Positions 41,242-51,109 of a DNA stretch of 64,000 nucleotides are shown here, one piece after another. Each line of letters begins with the position of its first letter. Positions within the stretch are counted from its first letter, which is position 1. The notes beneath the pieces were generated by a model. That model was not told the origin of the DNA, did not search any database, and saw only the letters and a program-made list of their open reading frames with translations. The DNA comes from Diplonema papillatum. Taxonomy: Eukaryota > Euglenozoa > Diplonemea > Diplonemida > Diplonemidae. The position numbers were made by a program, and so were the translations under genes. Location: assembly GCA_030068145.1 (NCBI GenBank), contig JAPJBO010000588.1, forward strand, positions 62,001 to 126,000, written 5' to 3'.

Positions 41242-44200
41242 ATGCCGAGGAGCGGCAACACGAACGTGATGCTTCGAAGCTTCGTGGCTCTGCTGCTGCT
41301 GCAAACGGCGCGGGCGTACCTCACGGCGTTGGAAGAAGTAGACATGACTGTCGGCAACAAGAACTACATTCTTGCGAGCACGCTTACCAGTCCCAGGGAG
41401 CTGATCCCTCTTGACTTCTACAGGTTCTGTTACCCAAAAGACAACGTGCAAACATTGGATCAACCTAACCTCGGTCTGATTCTGACAGGGGAGGTCTTCA
41501 AATCCAGTCCGTTCATAGTGACCAACGGCGTCAACACCTCGTGCGTGTTGGTCGAGAAAAAGGCCAACATGACCGACTACTGCAGAAAGCTCATCAGAAA
41601 CGGGTACCGCGCCCACATGGTGCTGGACGAGATGGACGTGTTCCAAAGGGACCAAACAAATTGCGCCCACGAACCAACCCCTTACCGAAAGGGTTTCCAG
41701 ATAGGTAGTCAAGACTGCAATGATGAGGAGAAGAGGATCAAGGTACACAACTACTTATCGTTCCAGATCGACTACCACAACGCTACGACGAAGGAGAATA
41801 GTATATATGTGGTCGGGTTTGAAGTGCTCTTGGATAGCAGGGAGGACCCTTGCAGCGACGCGTCAGACCCGGTATACATTGACACAGCCACTGAGGTGCA
41901 GTACGGGTATTCGGTCACGTGGAAGCAGAGCGATAAAGTCTGGTCGAACCGTTGGGAAACTTACATTCAGAGGCGGACGGGGAGTGACCAGACTGGACAT
42001 TTCGAAGCCGACATCACGATGTCTCTGCTGCTGGTGTTCTTGATTTCCCTTTTTGTAGTGTTCATCATGATGCGGACTCTTCACTACGACTTCAACCGAT
42101 ACAACAACCCCGACAACGAAGACGAGATGCAGGAAGAGGTCGGTTGGAAGCTGATTCACACAGACGTATTTCGACCACCCACACACCCTAACCGATTCGC
42201 TGCGGTCATTGGCACCGGTGTTCAGATAACGGGAATGATCCTTTCGGCCCTGTTTCTGTGCCTCATTGGCTTCATGTCGCCGGGCGCGAAAGGCATGATC
42301 CTCGGCGCGCTCATCTTCATGTTCGTCATCTTCGCGTTTCTGAATGGTTACTGCTGCGGTCGGCTGCAGATGCACTTCAAAACGAAGAACTGGAAGACGC
42401 CAATTGCTGGGGGCATCGTTTACCCCGGCGGAGTCTTCCTCCTGTGGGCGTTCAGCGAGCTGCTGTTGAAGAAGGCGAAGTCGACCTCCGTTGTTGACAG
42501 CCTCACCGTGGCGCGATTGCTCCTGTACTTTTGCTTCCTCGAAGCCCTGCTCGTCTTCGGTGTGCTTTTGCAGTCTGTTTGGAATTCGGGCGGGCCTGCG
42601 GAAAAACCGTACACCGCGAGAGTAGGAGAAAGTAGAAAGGGAAACTAGAGTTTTCGTTGACCGTACTATCCTGCGCCCAAATCCTGGACATGGTTTCAGG
42701 TGGCAAATTTGGCAAATGATCATGATCAGAAGGTCCTACTTGGGCGGTTCAGTTTCCTCACAAAATGCATGTGGCTAAAAAGAATAGGCGTGTGTTTGTT
42801 TGTACGTGCCGGGGGAGGATTAGCCTGCTAGTGATTTTTTGTGGGAAAAAGTAAGGCTGGGCAGGTGTACAGGTTGGTAGTTGAGGGGACAGATGGGTGG
42901 ATGGTGGTGGGCAGGTCCGTGGTTGGATGAGCAGGTGGGTAGTTGGGTAGGCGCGTGGGTGGATGGGCGGGCAAGTGGGTGAGGTGTGTACAGGTGTGCA
43001 GGTAGGTGTGCTAGTGTGCTTCGGACGCGGCTCTCTTGTTCCTCCTCCTCCGATCCTTTTCCTTGGCCACTCGACAGCTCGCAGGGCGTTTCTGAACACC
43101 GTGCGAGAGAACTCGGATGCATCTTCCAACTGTAGCTTGGACTCCTAGACAATATATCCGATCCGACTCGTATGCGAGAATGATTCTCGCATTCTCGCAT
43201 GAAATTCTCATTTATTGAATCAGCATGCGAGAATGATACGAGTGAAATGCGAGAATGTAAACCACTGAAGAACCATGTATTCGACCCGTATTCAAGGCTC
43301 CGACAGGAATACCAAGTGGAGATAGCAAAAGAACAAAATACGGCTACCAACTGCAGCTTTGCAGCTGGCATTGTGTCCTGTCAAGAAGGTTGTCAACAAA
43401 AACTCTGGTTGCTCCGTGGTATTGCTTTCAAGGCTTGGAAAATGGTCGAAAACACGCTTCACAACAAGTGCTCCGTCCGCCACTGTGCCTGCAACTTCTC
43501 CAGCTGCGGCTTCTTGTGTTTCTTCTACGATTTTCTCTGCCACAGCTCGTTTCGTGAAGCTGGCGGGTAACATTTCAGTTGCTGCTGACTTAGGAGGCAC
43601 GGACTTTTTGAATATTGGCCTCGGGGCCGCCTTTGCAGGTGCATTATTAGGTTGCAGGCTCCGCGACAGCGAGTCGAGGAGACCTAATCCTCAAATAACG
43701 CTAAAAGCACAAGTAAATTCGGTTCCCGAGTTCATAATAGAGCTTTGAACGCCTGCATCCACGAACAGACGAAACGAACTGTGGCAGTGGCGAGAATCAT
43801 GCGAGAATTGCGAGAATTTTGCGAGAATCGGGGCCACGACCCCCAATACGAGAATATGCGAGAATACGAGTCGTATCGGATGTATGCCTAGGCAGTTGTT
43901 GAGGCGAACCAGCAGTAGCTGGAAAACCTGCAGGGCCTTCCTTGTGTCCTTCGACACAGAGTCTGAACAGGACGGGCAGTCGTCTTCCCCCATCTGGTCC
44001 CCGAACGACGAGCACCGCTCTTGCACCCGAGGTTAGCCTTCGATGATTGGAAGCCGCATCGGAAACAGTGGGTCAACCCATCCCGGAATTCTGAATTCGT
44101 GCACCCGGTTGAAAGGAGTGTCCACTTCGGAGTCCACGTTCACTTATGTGGGGAGTTGTAGAGAACCGGAAATCTCCGGAAAGATGGCACCGCATTCCCA

Positions 44201-47200
44201 CTCGTCTCGGGAAAGGTCAGTCGACGACCGTATGCAGGGTGGAGGCCCTGGGACTGCGAAGGCGTGACCACCCAATAAGGAGGACTCTCTCTATCTTGTG
44301 TTATCTCTCTGTCCCAGTCGCCATAGCAACCTTAGCAACCTTCGCAACCTTATCCTCGGCAAGCATCATCCTGCAACCGGGCTTTCAGGATGGCCATCGT
44401 GCCTCACATTTTGGTTGTCAACCTTACTCCTCGCTCGATTGCCGTCTTCGACCGTAACTACCCCTGGTCCTGGTGGTTAGGGTTTAGCATGCAAAGAGCC
44501 GGTGGCGATAATCTGCAGCTGCTCTCTTTCGTGACTATCTCTTCGCGCCACCTCTCTTCGTCACTGGCACTTTATCTTGCACCTCTGCCGCCGCGGAGTG
44601 CACGTCTCTGTCTTCGATGATGGCGAGTCCTTACGCCGCCGCTTCGTTGCCTGAGTTCCTGCAGCATTCCGCGATCGTCTTGCACGTCCCGCACTGCGTC
44701 ATCCTGTGCTTCTCGCAATACTTCACGGCGAGGCCGTCCCCTGCCGCGTGCTACCGACGCTTGCCGATGTTTGCACTCTTCGCATTTCACTTTGTGATGT
44801 CTCGTGCACACTCTCTCGTCCTTGGTGGTGGCCTGGGCACGCCTACCTCCATGCGCTGGGTCTCCGCCGCCCACTAAATTTGCCCTCTTCTGCCCCTTCT
44901 TGCCAGGTGCCGTCTTCGAAGGCGTCCCACCAGCACGTCCGATCCTTTCCTCACGACCTCTGGTGGAACGATGCCTGCTCTCCTTGCCGCAGCGGATCCT
45001 GTCGCTACCTGTGTCAAACCGTGTCAACCCGTACCAGTCTGTCCTTCCTTCTCAGCCTATATCTTCGTCTTCGGGGCATAGCCAAACACGAGACCGCTCT
45101 GCGCAAGGTAGGGCCATAATAGCGTAGCCCCCTCCCCCGCCTTCACCAAGGCCGGCTGCACGGAAAGTGGTCGCCACAAGGGAAATACCCCGAAACTCCC
45201 CGATTTTCCCCGAAACTCCCCGAGCTTCCCCGAAACTCCCCGAAACTCCCCGATATTTTTGTCTCGACCAGGTGGAACCTGCGGGGAAAGCATCGGGGGG
45301 GGTTTCCCAGTACTCCTAAAATCTCATGGCACAGGACAGCAAGCCTCGCCCCACTTTCAGCTGTCGATCAAACCGAGTGGAACATGGGGGAGGCCTCGTC
45401 AAACCCAATCCTGATTTTCAGCAGGACGCACTGCAATTTTGTGTAGTGTTATGTTGTGTTTCCTGCGTACATGATGCAGTTAGAGATCGACAGCACCGTT
45501 TGAAAGTCGCTTTGGGTCGACCGACCGGGACGGTACAGTGTCGGTGTGTTGACAAAACGGCGCACGAAGTTGAGACTTATTGTACGTACGGTGCGTAGGC
45601 GTAGTAGTGCGCTTCGACCGTTTGCCGGGTTTGCCGGGCTTTGCGGGGAGGCGTCGTTTTTGTCTTGTATATTATGCGATGGATATGTGTGTTTCTAAGC
45701 CCGATTTGCATAATGTTCTGTGTTCTGCTGTTACAACTACAAAGGTCAGGAACATGCCGGCAGAATGTACCGTGCCGTGTGCTGGGGGCTGTACGCATGG
45801 CCGGTGTCCTGCAGCCCAAGTATACGACTAAAAGGCAGTAACTGCAGCCGCTGCACTGCATTACTTTGCTACAAAAAAGGTGAAGGCTGCGAAACTCGAA
45901 CCCCCCTACTTCGGATTCACACACCCCTAATTAATATGACCCACCCCCTCCCGCAACGTGGGGGGCCACCGCAAAAAGATTTCTTACCTGTTCCTTATCC
46001 CTCAAAACCCACCCAGTACGTATTAGCTTTAAAAGAACCCATTCGACGAAGGTCACCCGGAGACTCTAAACCCCCGGATTTTTCAAGCGAACTGTAACTC
46101 TAAAACCAGCACCAATAACGACGCCCCCCTCCCGCAGGTGCTTCTGCTGCATTCAAACAAGAAGCGATAGAGCCACCGATTCCGTATAAGTCGCTCGCTC
46201 GGCCGATCCCACCGCAGTCCGCATTTCTCCGTTGGTACCTCGTGTTCGTATGCTTCGGTTCTATTGTGCATGTCATTTTTTTAGGGAAGGGAGAACCCAC
46301 CTGTTTTCATCCATCACGCTCGAAGGTTTTGCCTGCGAAGCCCGCGGGTAGTCGAAGGCACAATTCGTTGAGGAGGGTGGCTTGAAGTCTTGTCGTGATT
46401 GGCCAAGCCCCAATGGCACAGACGAGCGGGTCAAGCGTAGGAAGTGCTGTCCCTTTTTCTGATAGTTGTCGCCAGTGTCGATGGTGATTATTGCACAGAT
46501 AAGTAGGTAGGGACAGAAGGAATTTCATTGGTCCATTCATGCGCGTCTTTAATTAGAAGACGAGGCATTGGGCTACACTGAATTTGCGGGTGTGCATCAC
46601 CCGCAAAATGGACCGCGCAGTGAGCCGGTCCATCCCCTCTTGATAGACCGTGATAGACCGAAGAATACAGCACCGGGCAATTCGATGCAGCTCTCGGAAC
46701 TAGGGATGGACCTGATAGACCGTGGTGGACCGTGTTTCACTGTGATAAACAGCGGCAGGCACCTCGATGCAGTTTCAAGAGATAGGGACGGACCGGCTCA
46801 CGCGCAGGTTATCTACCCAGTGTTGGAGCACACTGTCTAGGAGAACTCTCTCGACGACCACGGGACGTAGCGAACACCACCACGAATCCTCAAAACTTCG
46901 CCAGCGGTTTCTGGGGAGACAAGCGTACTCGAGGGCTGCCTTGTGCTTAACTTTAAAACCCCCAAACAGCTGCCCGGGTTCTTTGCGTTCGTACCAGTCT
47001 CATACGAACTAAGCCTAATGATGAAGGCTATCTGGGAAGGTGGCATCTATATCATGTTCACCTACGTGACCGTGTTGACACTGCTGGGGATCATTCTCGT
47101 GGCAGAGACCTCGGTCTGCTACATATACTACCAGCTTGTCTACGAGGACTACCGATGGTGGTGGAAGAGCTTCTTCGCGACGTCCGGAGTTCCGTTCTTT

Positions 47201-47327
47201 TACTACGTTTTGGTGATCTATCGGATGGTTTTCGAGCTTGAATTCGCGTCGTCGCTTTCGTACTGGCTGTACTTCACCTTCGCCACCATCACTTGTTTTA
47301 CAATGATGTTCGTTTGCGGAACTGTCG
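41242..47327 (+). CDS. TM9SF / nonaspanin (EMP70 family) multi-pass endomembrane protein; exons 41242-42621 and 46970-47327
   Basis: Exon 1 encodes a signal peptide (SFVALLLLQTARA), the lumenal EMP70 domain with an N-proximal Cys pattern (FYRFCYP, NTSCVLVEKK), the first TM and the cytosolic segment EVGWKLIHTDVFRPP, a TM9SF hallmark. Further TM helices follow. A phase-0 donor (AGA|GTAGGA) at 42,622 joins a phase-0 acceptor (AAACAG) at 46,969. Exon 2 supplies the last helices with the family signature YEDYRWWWKSFFATSG and GTVG. The final roughly 20 residues were not located after a likely GTGTGC donor at 47,328. The linker normally preceding exon 2 (IPRQIP..W in animals) is not evident. Nonaspanins sort membrane proteins and glycosphingolipids in Golgi and endosomes. 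The 4,348 bp intron holds repeat D, a large TIR element and a nested element. Confidence 0.9.
42658..42785 (-). repeat. Dispersed repeat D, copy 2
   Basis: Minus-strand copy of the repeat at 20,111 and 50,959. It starts 37 bp inside the TM9SF intron and abuts the truncated end of the large element that follows. Confidence 0.8.
43148..43886. mobile_element. Nested TIR element Z (739 bp) with CCTA target duplication
   Basis: The ends are imperfect inverted repeats of about 26 bp built around ATCCGATACGACTCGTAT, followed by iterated GCGAGAAT motifs. CCTA flanks both sides (43,144-43,147 and 43,887-43,890). The homologous place in copy B (about 54,822-54,836) is uninterrupted: GGACTCCTGGGCAG on its reverse strand. 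That gives a direct empty-site comparison. Interior frames (for example 43,199-43,570) are unrecognised, so it is probably non-autonomous. Confidence 0.85.
44612..45027 (-). pseudogene. Captured or decayed CxxH..CxxC motif coding segment in element A
   Basis: On the minus strand a Lys/Arg-rich frame contains VCTRHHKVKCEEC. About 65 bases further, in another frame, a second motif YCEKHRMTQCGTCKTIAECC ends at a stop (NEAAA-stop). Two C-x2-H-x4-C-x2-C-like units suggest a small zinc-binding protein whose frame has shifted. The window's last gene-like frame (63,392-63,937, minus) has the related HHKKTKCGDCSTAAACC. Element B lacks most of this segment, so it may be cargo. The frame change could also be a very small intron, which I consider unlikely. 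Confidence 0.5.
45178..45264 (-). repeat. G-rich minisatellite (CGGGGAGTTT unit) in element A
   Basis: On the minus strand, units of 10-11 bp ending GGGGAG repeat about seven times just inside the terminal repeat. The plus strand reads CCCCGAAACTCC. Element B has the same array in longer form. Confidence 0.85.
46029..46107 (+). repeat. Dispersed short repeat (GGTCACCCGGAGACT family), copy 2
   Basis: AAAAGAACCCATTCGACGAA then GGTCACCCGGAGACTCTAAA. See 24-79 and 53,431-53,486. It lies inside the TM9SF intron; the surrounding 45,276-46,969 has no gene. Confidence 0.65.
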
Positions 47328-48139
47328 GTGTGCAACCTTTTTCTGTCGTTTCTTTTTGCCCGCACCCCAGCCTCGTATTTTCCTTGCACGGCCAGCAAAG
47401 AGAACTCCCCGGTTCACAGTTAGACCACAAACCCGTTGAACGTGGCCGTCCCGCTTGCATGTGCACAACCATTTCAGTGACCGCTGCAGAAGTCCATCAT
47501 GCGGGAAAGCGGGAGAACGCACTAAGCTCACTGGTAGGTGAGCAGCGACACCTAAGGGCGAAGGACTTATCTGCGGCTGCTGCGACAGTGCCCGGCGGCA
47601 ACCCCACCGGCAGAACGCGGGGAACGGGAACGTGTTTTCCCAACTACATTGAAGCCCCTTCCAGACCGTAGCATCCGAGGAAGGTGCAAACATGGAGGTG
47701 CTACGGTAGCCATGCACAGGTCTTGCGTGCCTCGTGCAGAGCGGGTGCTTTGTGATCCGCCGCGAAGTTCTCTCCTGGTGCAATCCGGAGAGACCGGCGT
47801 CGAGTTTCGGCTCACAGCCGGTTCCCTCGAGCGGCAACCCTAAGGGAGAGAGAGTGTAGTCGGGAAAGCAGTCTTAAACATTGCACACCGCTGGCGGGCG
47901 CTTCCGGCCACCCCTTTTTTATGGTAACACGCTTGCTTGTCTGTATCAAAAAGTATCGGATGGCAGCGTGCTGTGCTAAATCACTTATTACAGGGTTTTC
48001 ACACGTACACACGACAGGAACAGTGTACTGGCGGCCAGAATGTAGCTTAGGCGAGTTGGGCGGTGCGGGCTAGCGCTCTAGTCATTGTCTTTGTTCCTTG
48101 CTCCGTGAGCCGAAATCCGAGGAGCCCAGCAGCCTTTCA
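47328..48139. other. Downstream of the TM9SF exon, no supported gene
   Basis: The exon frame reads on to 47,671 without any TM9SF similarity. A 43-bp candidate intron with an acceptor at 47,370 would give a short tail, but it does not resemble the family's C-terminus. Nothing else recognised. Confidence 0.4.
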
Positions 48140-48682
48140 TACCATCTTTGTCTGTGTGGCATCTTTGTCTGTGTGGATAGATGGCATCTTTGTCTGTGTG
48201 GCTAGATGGCATCTTTGTCTGTGTGGCTAGATGGCATCTATTTGCCTATGGCATCTTTGTCTGTGTGGCAAGATAGCATCTTTGTCTGTGTGGCTAGATG
48301 GCATCTGGCTAGATGGCATCTATTTGTCTGTGTGGCTAGATGGCATCTATTTGTCTATGGCATCTTTGTCTGTGTGGCTAGATGGCATCTTTGTCTGTGT
48401 GGCTAGATGGCATCTGGCTAGATGGCATCTTTGTCTGTGTGGCTAGATGGCATCTTTGTCTGTGTGGCTAGATGGCATCTTTGTCTGTGTGGCTAGATGG
48501 CATCTATTTGTCTATGGCATCTGTCTGTGTGGCTAGATGGCATCTTTGTCTGTGTGGCTAGATGGCATCTATTTGTCTATGGCATCTTTGTCTGTGTGGC
48601 TAGATGACATCTTTGTCTGTGTGGCTAGATGGCATCTGGCTAGATGGCATCTATTTGTCTGTGTGGCGAGATGGCATCTTTG
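48140..48682 (+). repeat. 25-bp minisatellite (GGCATCTTTGTCTGTGTGGCTAGAT-like), about 20 units
   Basis: Core GGCATCTTTGTCTGTGTGGC followed by TAGAT, with shortened units (GGCATCTGGCTAGAT) and units containing TATTTGTCTAT. The variant order gives a loose higher-order pattern. The frames MASLSVWLDG... are a by-product. Confidence 0.95.
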
Positions 48683-48789
48683 TGGCCATGCTGCCGAAGC
48701 ATGGCCGGTGGTGCTGCAGGAGGCTGCGTGACCGGTGTCCATGGGGCCTGCACGGCTGAAGACAGGTAGTATCTGACCCGTGGCCACGC

Positions 48790-49050
48790 CCGCACCGCCA
48801 CTGTGCGGATGATCTTTATCGAGCTGTGACAACAGAGCAAGCATGTACTCGTGTACGTCATGCGGAACCGTTATATCGTACCCCAGGTCTTTGGCCGCAG
48901 GGTGCATTTCTTCCGGAACAAACAGCCTGCCTCCTTGGGCCATCCTGGACAGGATCCGGAGCAGGCAACAATGACCTCCCCATAGGGCGATGGGGCTCAA
49001 AGCGCATGACGCCAGGCAGTGCTGCCGAAATGACGTGCAGCGCCGCGTGT
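48790..49050 (-). pseudogene. USP-like deubiquitinase domain fragment
   Basis: The minus-strand frame reads LLRILSRMAQGGRLFVPEEM, HPAAKDLGYDITVPHDVHEY, MLALLSQLDKD. This fits the ubiquitin-specific protease region after the Cys box, where L..LF..L, a variable loop and (Q)QDxxEF/Y..LLD.L occur. The catalytic Cys box and His box are not visible on either side. It could be one exon of a gene or a relic; it ends close to the minisatellite. Confidence 0.4.
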
Positions 49051-49919
49051 ATGAAGCAAGGTCATGCCACTCGGGCGACAAAGAGTGCGTGTGGGCATAG
49101 TTAATTTGATCCTGAACAGTATAGTTACGGCCGGTGCTGATAATGGTGGCATGAAGTGGTACGAAGTGGTGAAATGGTGGTTGAGAAGTAAGTGGTGAAG
49201 TGGTTCAAAAAGTAAAAAATATTCGCCAATTCTGTTAACGGGATAAGTGATGGGGAGGCTTATGTATGGACACAGACCCCCAATTGCTGCAAACCGACAA
49301 ATCTCACTCAGGCTTCTACAGCACGTGGTACTTCGTAACGAGAATTTATAACTCGATCCGGATCGAGTAAGACTTCGACGAAACGAAGCCCCAACATCAT
49401 ATCTCGGTCCTCTTCCTCACGTTGTATCCGGAACGACCACGACAACACCAAGCAATGGTGCAACGGGTCAACCCAGTGATAGCACGACTTCAAGTCGGTG
49501 CTAGCCCCCACGAGCTTTGAGCCTAAGCGTGTCCGTCAGACTGCTATTCGTGCTATTGGGGAAGAGGAAGGACACAAATCGACCGCGCGAAGACGATGCT
49601 GCGAATGCAGGCAGGTGCTTACGACACGGTACGAACAAAGAGGTAGTCACCTGAGTGACTAATGCAAGCCATCGCCGCCATTGTCGCATTGTATCCAAAC
49701 CTTTCCGGTGCATTACGGTCTATTACGGGAATGGGCCGGCTAAAGAAGAGGGTTGCCGAATCACACGACTGCTGCTCACATGTGATACCATCGAAAGCCA
49801 GGGGTTGCCCGCACCATCGACTCTCGAAGAAAGCGAAGCATGCATTCAGCGATGTCCGCTGACTGAGCTTCCAAAAAAGACCCGATCTAATCCTGGACCT
49901 GCATGCGCCACTTTCCTTT

Positions 49920-50120
49920 TTCGCTCCGAAATTATGCAATTCCTACAGGAAAGGTCTTGCCAAGGTTGCATCGGTGATGGCCATCACAGCGAGTTCTGCG
50001 AACGTGGAACGCGCATTCTCTGGCATGGCTGCCGCAACCCAACCACCCCCTTGCCAGAAGATGAACAAATCCATTTCTGTTCAGATTTTTGCTCGGCTTG
50101 TTTCACGGTCAGGACTACCT
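49920..50120 (+). mobile_element. hAT transposase C-terminal (dimerisation) relic
   Basis: The plus-strand frame through 49,974 reads YRKGLAKVASVMAITASSANVERAFSGMAA. This is the hAT C-terminal signature (L..A...I..SSA.VER.FS). The remaining transposase is not intact in one frame; upstream 49,500-49,920 holds only broken frames. It is an old fragment of a hAT DNA transposon and ends about 180 bp before the SSU rRNA piece. Confidence 0.7.
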
Positions 50121-50296
50121 CCAATACGGGAAAAGGTTTACGTGACAAACGCAAAAATTAGTTACACCTCCCCTGCTAAAGTTGCGCCCCCTTTCCTCAG
50201 AAAGGCGAAGGGTGAAAACACCCTTTCTTGTCAGGGGCTGCGTCTATTCTCAGTACTTGCAATCTTGCGGGTTGCCAGGCTCAATCGGCAATGGGT

Positions 50297-50620
50297 AATT
50301 GGTTCGAGTTCCCAGCCCGAATGCCCGGGAGAAACAGTCTGGCTTAATCATGTCCATTCACTAAAAGGCTAACTTTCCCCCGCACGTAACCAGCAACTAT
50401 TCCCATTTCTTATCTATTCTATATTTGGGTCTGCAGACGGCTCATTAAATCGGTGGCAATCTACGCGGGGAAGGTGCCGTTTGGGCCCAGTTGGATAACA
50501 ATGGTAACTCCATTGCTAATACATGTCCGAATAATCCAACTCGATTCAACTCCGTGGCCTTAAAACCGCGGGGTCAAGGTGGATACAATTGACCGAGATA
50601 AGAACCAACTCTAGCAATAG
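50297..50620 (+). rRNA. Partial 18S (SSU) rRNA, 5' end; fragment, probably a pseudogene
   Basis: TTGGTTCGAGTTCCCAGC corresponds to the SSU start CTGGTTGATCCTGCCAG. CTTAATCATGTCC then matches the AAGCCATGCATGTC region, followed by CGGCTCATTAAATC, GGATAACAATGGTAACTCC and GCTAATACATG in canonical order and spacing. Divergence is considerable. The match stops where dispersed repeat R1 begins (50,620), so R1 truncates it. It is on the opposite strand from the 3' SSU piece at 25.6 kb. Confidence 0.85.
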
Positions 50621-50935
50621 CTTTCAGCTTAGTGTGAGTTTGATCAAAGTAACATCAAGGCAGTCCTTACAAAGACCAGCCACAGTCAACGCCGCGTGGG
50701 TGCGGGCTTTTGGTATCAACCATCATGTTTCAAACCCCCGATTGCGCGTAACCTGGAAGCACCCAGAGGGTGTCGGTGGTACAAAGGTGCAGTTGCCCGC
50801 ATCCATCCGGCAAGAAGCTCGCATCGGGGAGGTGACGCTACCCACCTGGACAAGGTGTCCTGCTGCCCTAATAGCAGCGGTGTGCGGATGAAACAGGTCA
50901 ATCGAGTGATAGCACACGACTTCAAGTCGGTGCAA
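50620..50935 (+). repeat. Dispersed repeat R1, copy 3
   Basis: Uninterrupted copy; see 1,758 and 22,068. Its last part (ATAGCACACGACTTCAAGTC, GGTGC) is shared with 49,475-49,520, suggesting a further partial copy there. Confidence 0.8.
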
Positions 50936-50958
50936 GCCCACAAGAGCTTGTCGACTAT

Positions 50959-51109
50959 ACTGAACCGCCCAAGTAGGACCTTCTGATCGTGACCATTCGC
51001 CAATTTGCCTCCTGTAACCACGTCCAGGCTTTGGGCTCAGGGTAGTGCAGTCAACGAAAACTCTAGTTTCCCTTTCTACTTTCTCCTACTCTCGCGGTGT
51101 ACGGGTTTT
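50959..51109 (+). repeat. Dispersed repeat D, copy 3, carrying a copy of the TM9SF exon-intron junction
   Basis: After the D core (to 51,052) the sequence continues GTCAACGAAAACTCTAGTTT, CCCTTTCTACTTTCTCCTAC and TCTCGCGGTGTACGG. This is the reverse complement of 42,600-42,660, including about the last 20 bases of TM9SF exon 1 and its donor. Confidence 0.88.

Larger units (their letters stand above)
42830..45275 (-). mobile_element. Large TIR element X, copy A (truncated at its left)
   Basis: This is an inverted copy of element B (53,496-55,149). The right end is GACCAGGTGG at 45,266-45,275, complementary to B's CCACCTGGTCC, followed inward by the same G-rich (here C-rich) subterminal repeat. 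Interior blocks match in reverse order: the GGTGGGTAG-type repeats at 42,860-43,010, the AATTCTGAATTCGTGCACCC block at 44,090, and GGCGATAATCTGCAG at 44,505. Its left end lacks the terminal repeat. Compared with B it carries a nested 739 bp insertion and an extra segment with a Cys/His coding motif, and lacks about 200 bp near 43,980. Confidence 0.85.

Noticed and set aside
45888-45910. Minus-strand B-box-like GGTTCGAGTTTC as a tRNA gene
   Set aside because: No A-box, no T-stem pairing and no cloverleaf around it.
47328-47440. A 43-bp intron giving the TM9SF C-terminus
   Set aside because: Phase works, but the resulting tail does not resemble the family's conserved end and the intron would be far shorter than any other here.
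48206-48731. Repetitive peptides (MASLSVWLDGIY...) as a repeat protein
   Set aside because: They arise from a 25-bp minisatellite in several frames with no surrounding gene structure.
50305-50330. tRNA B-box (GGTTCGAGTTCC)
   Set aside because: This string is explained by the 5' end of the SSU rRNA fragment.
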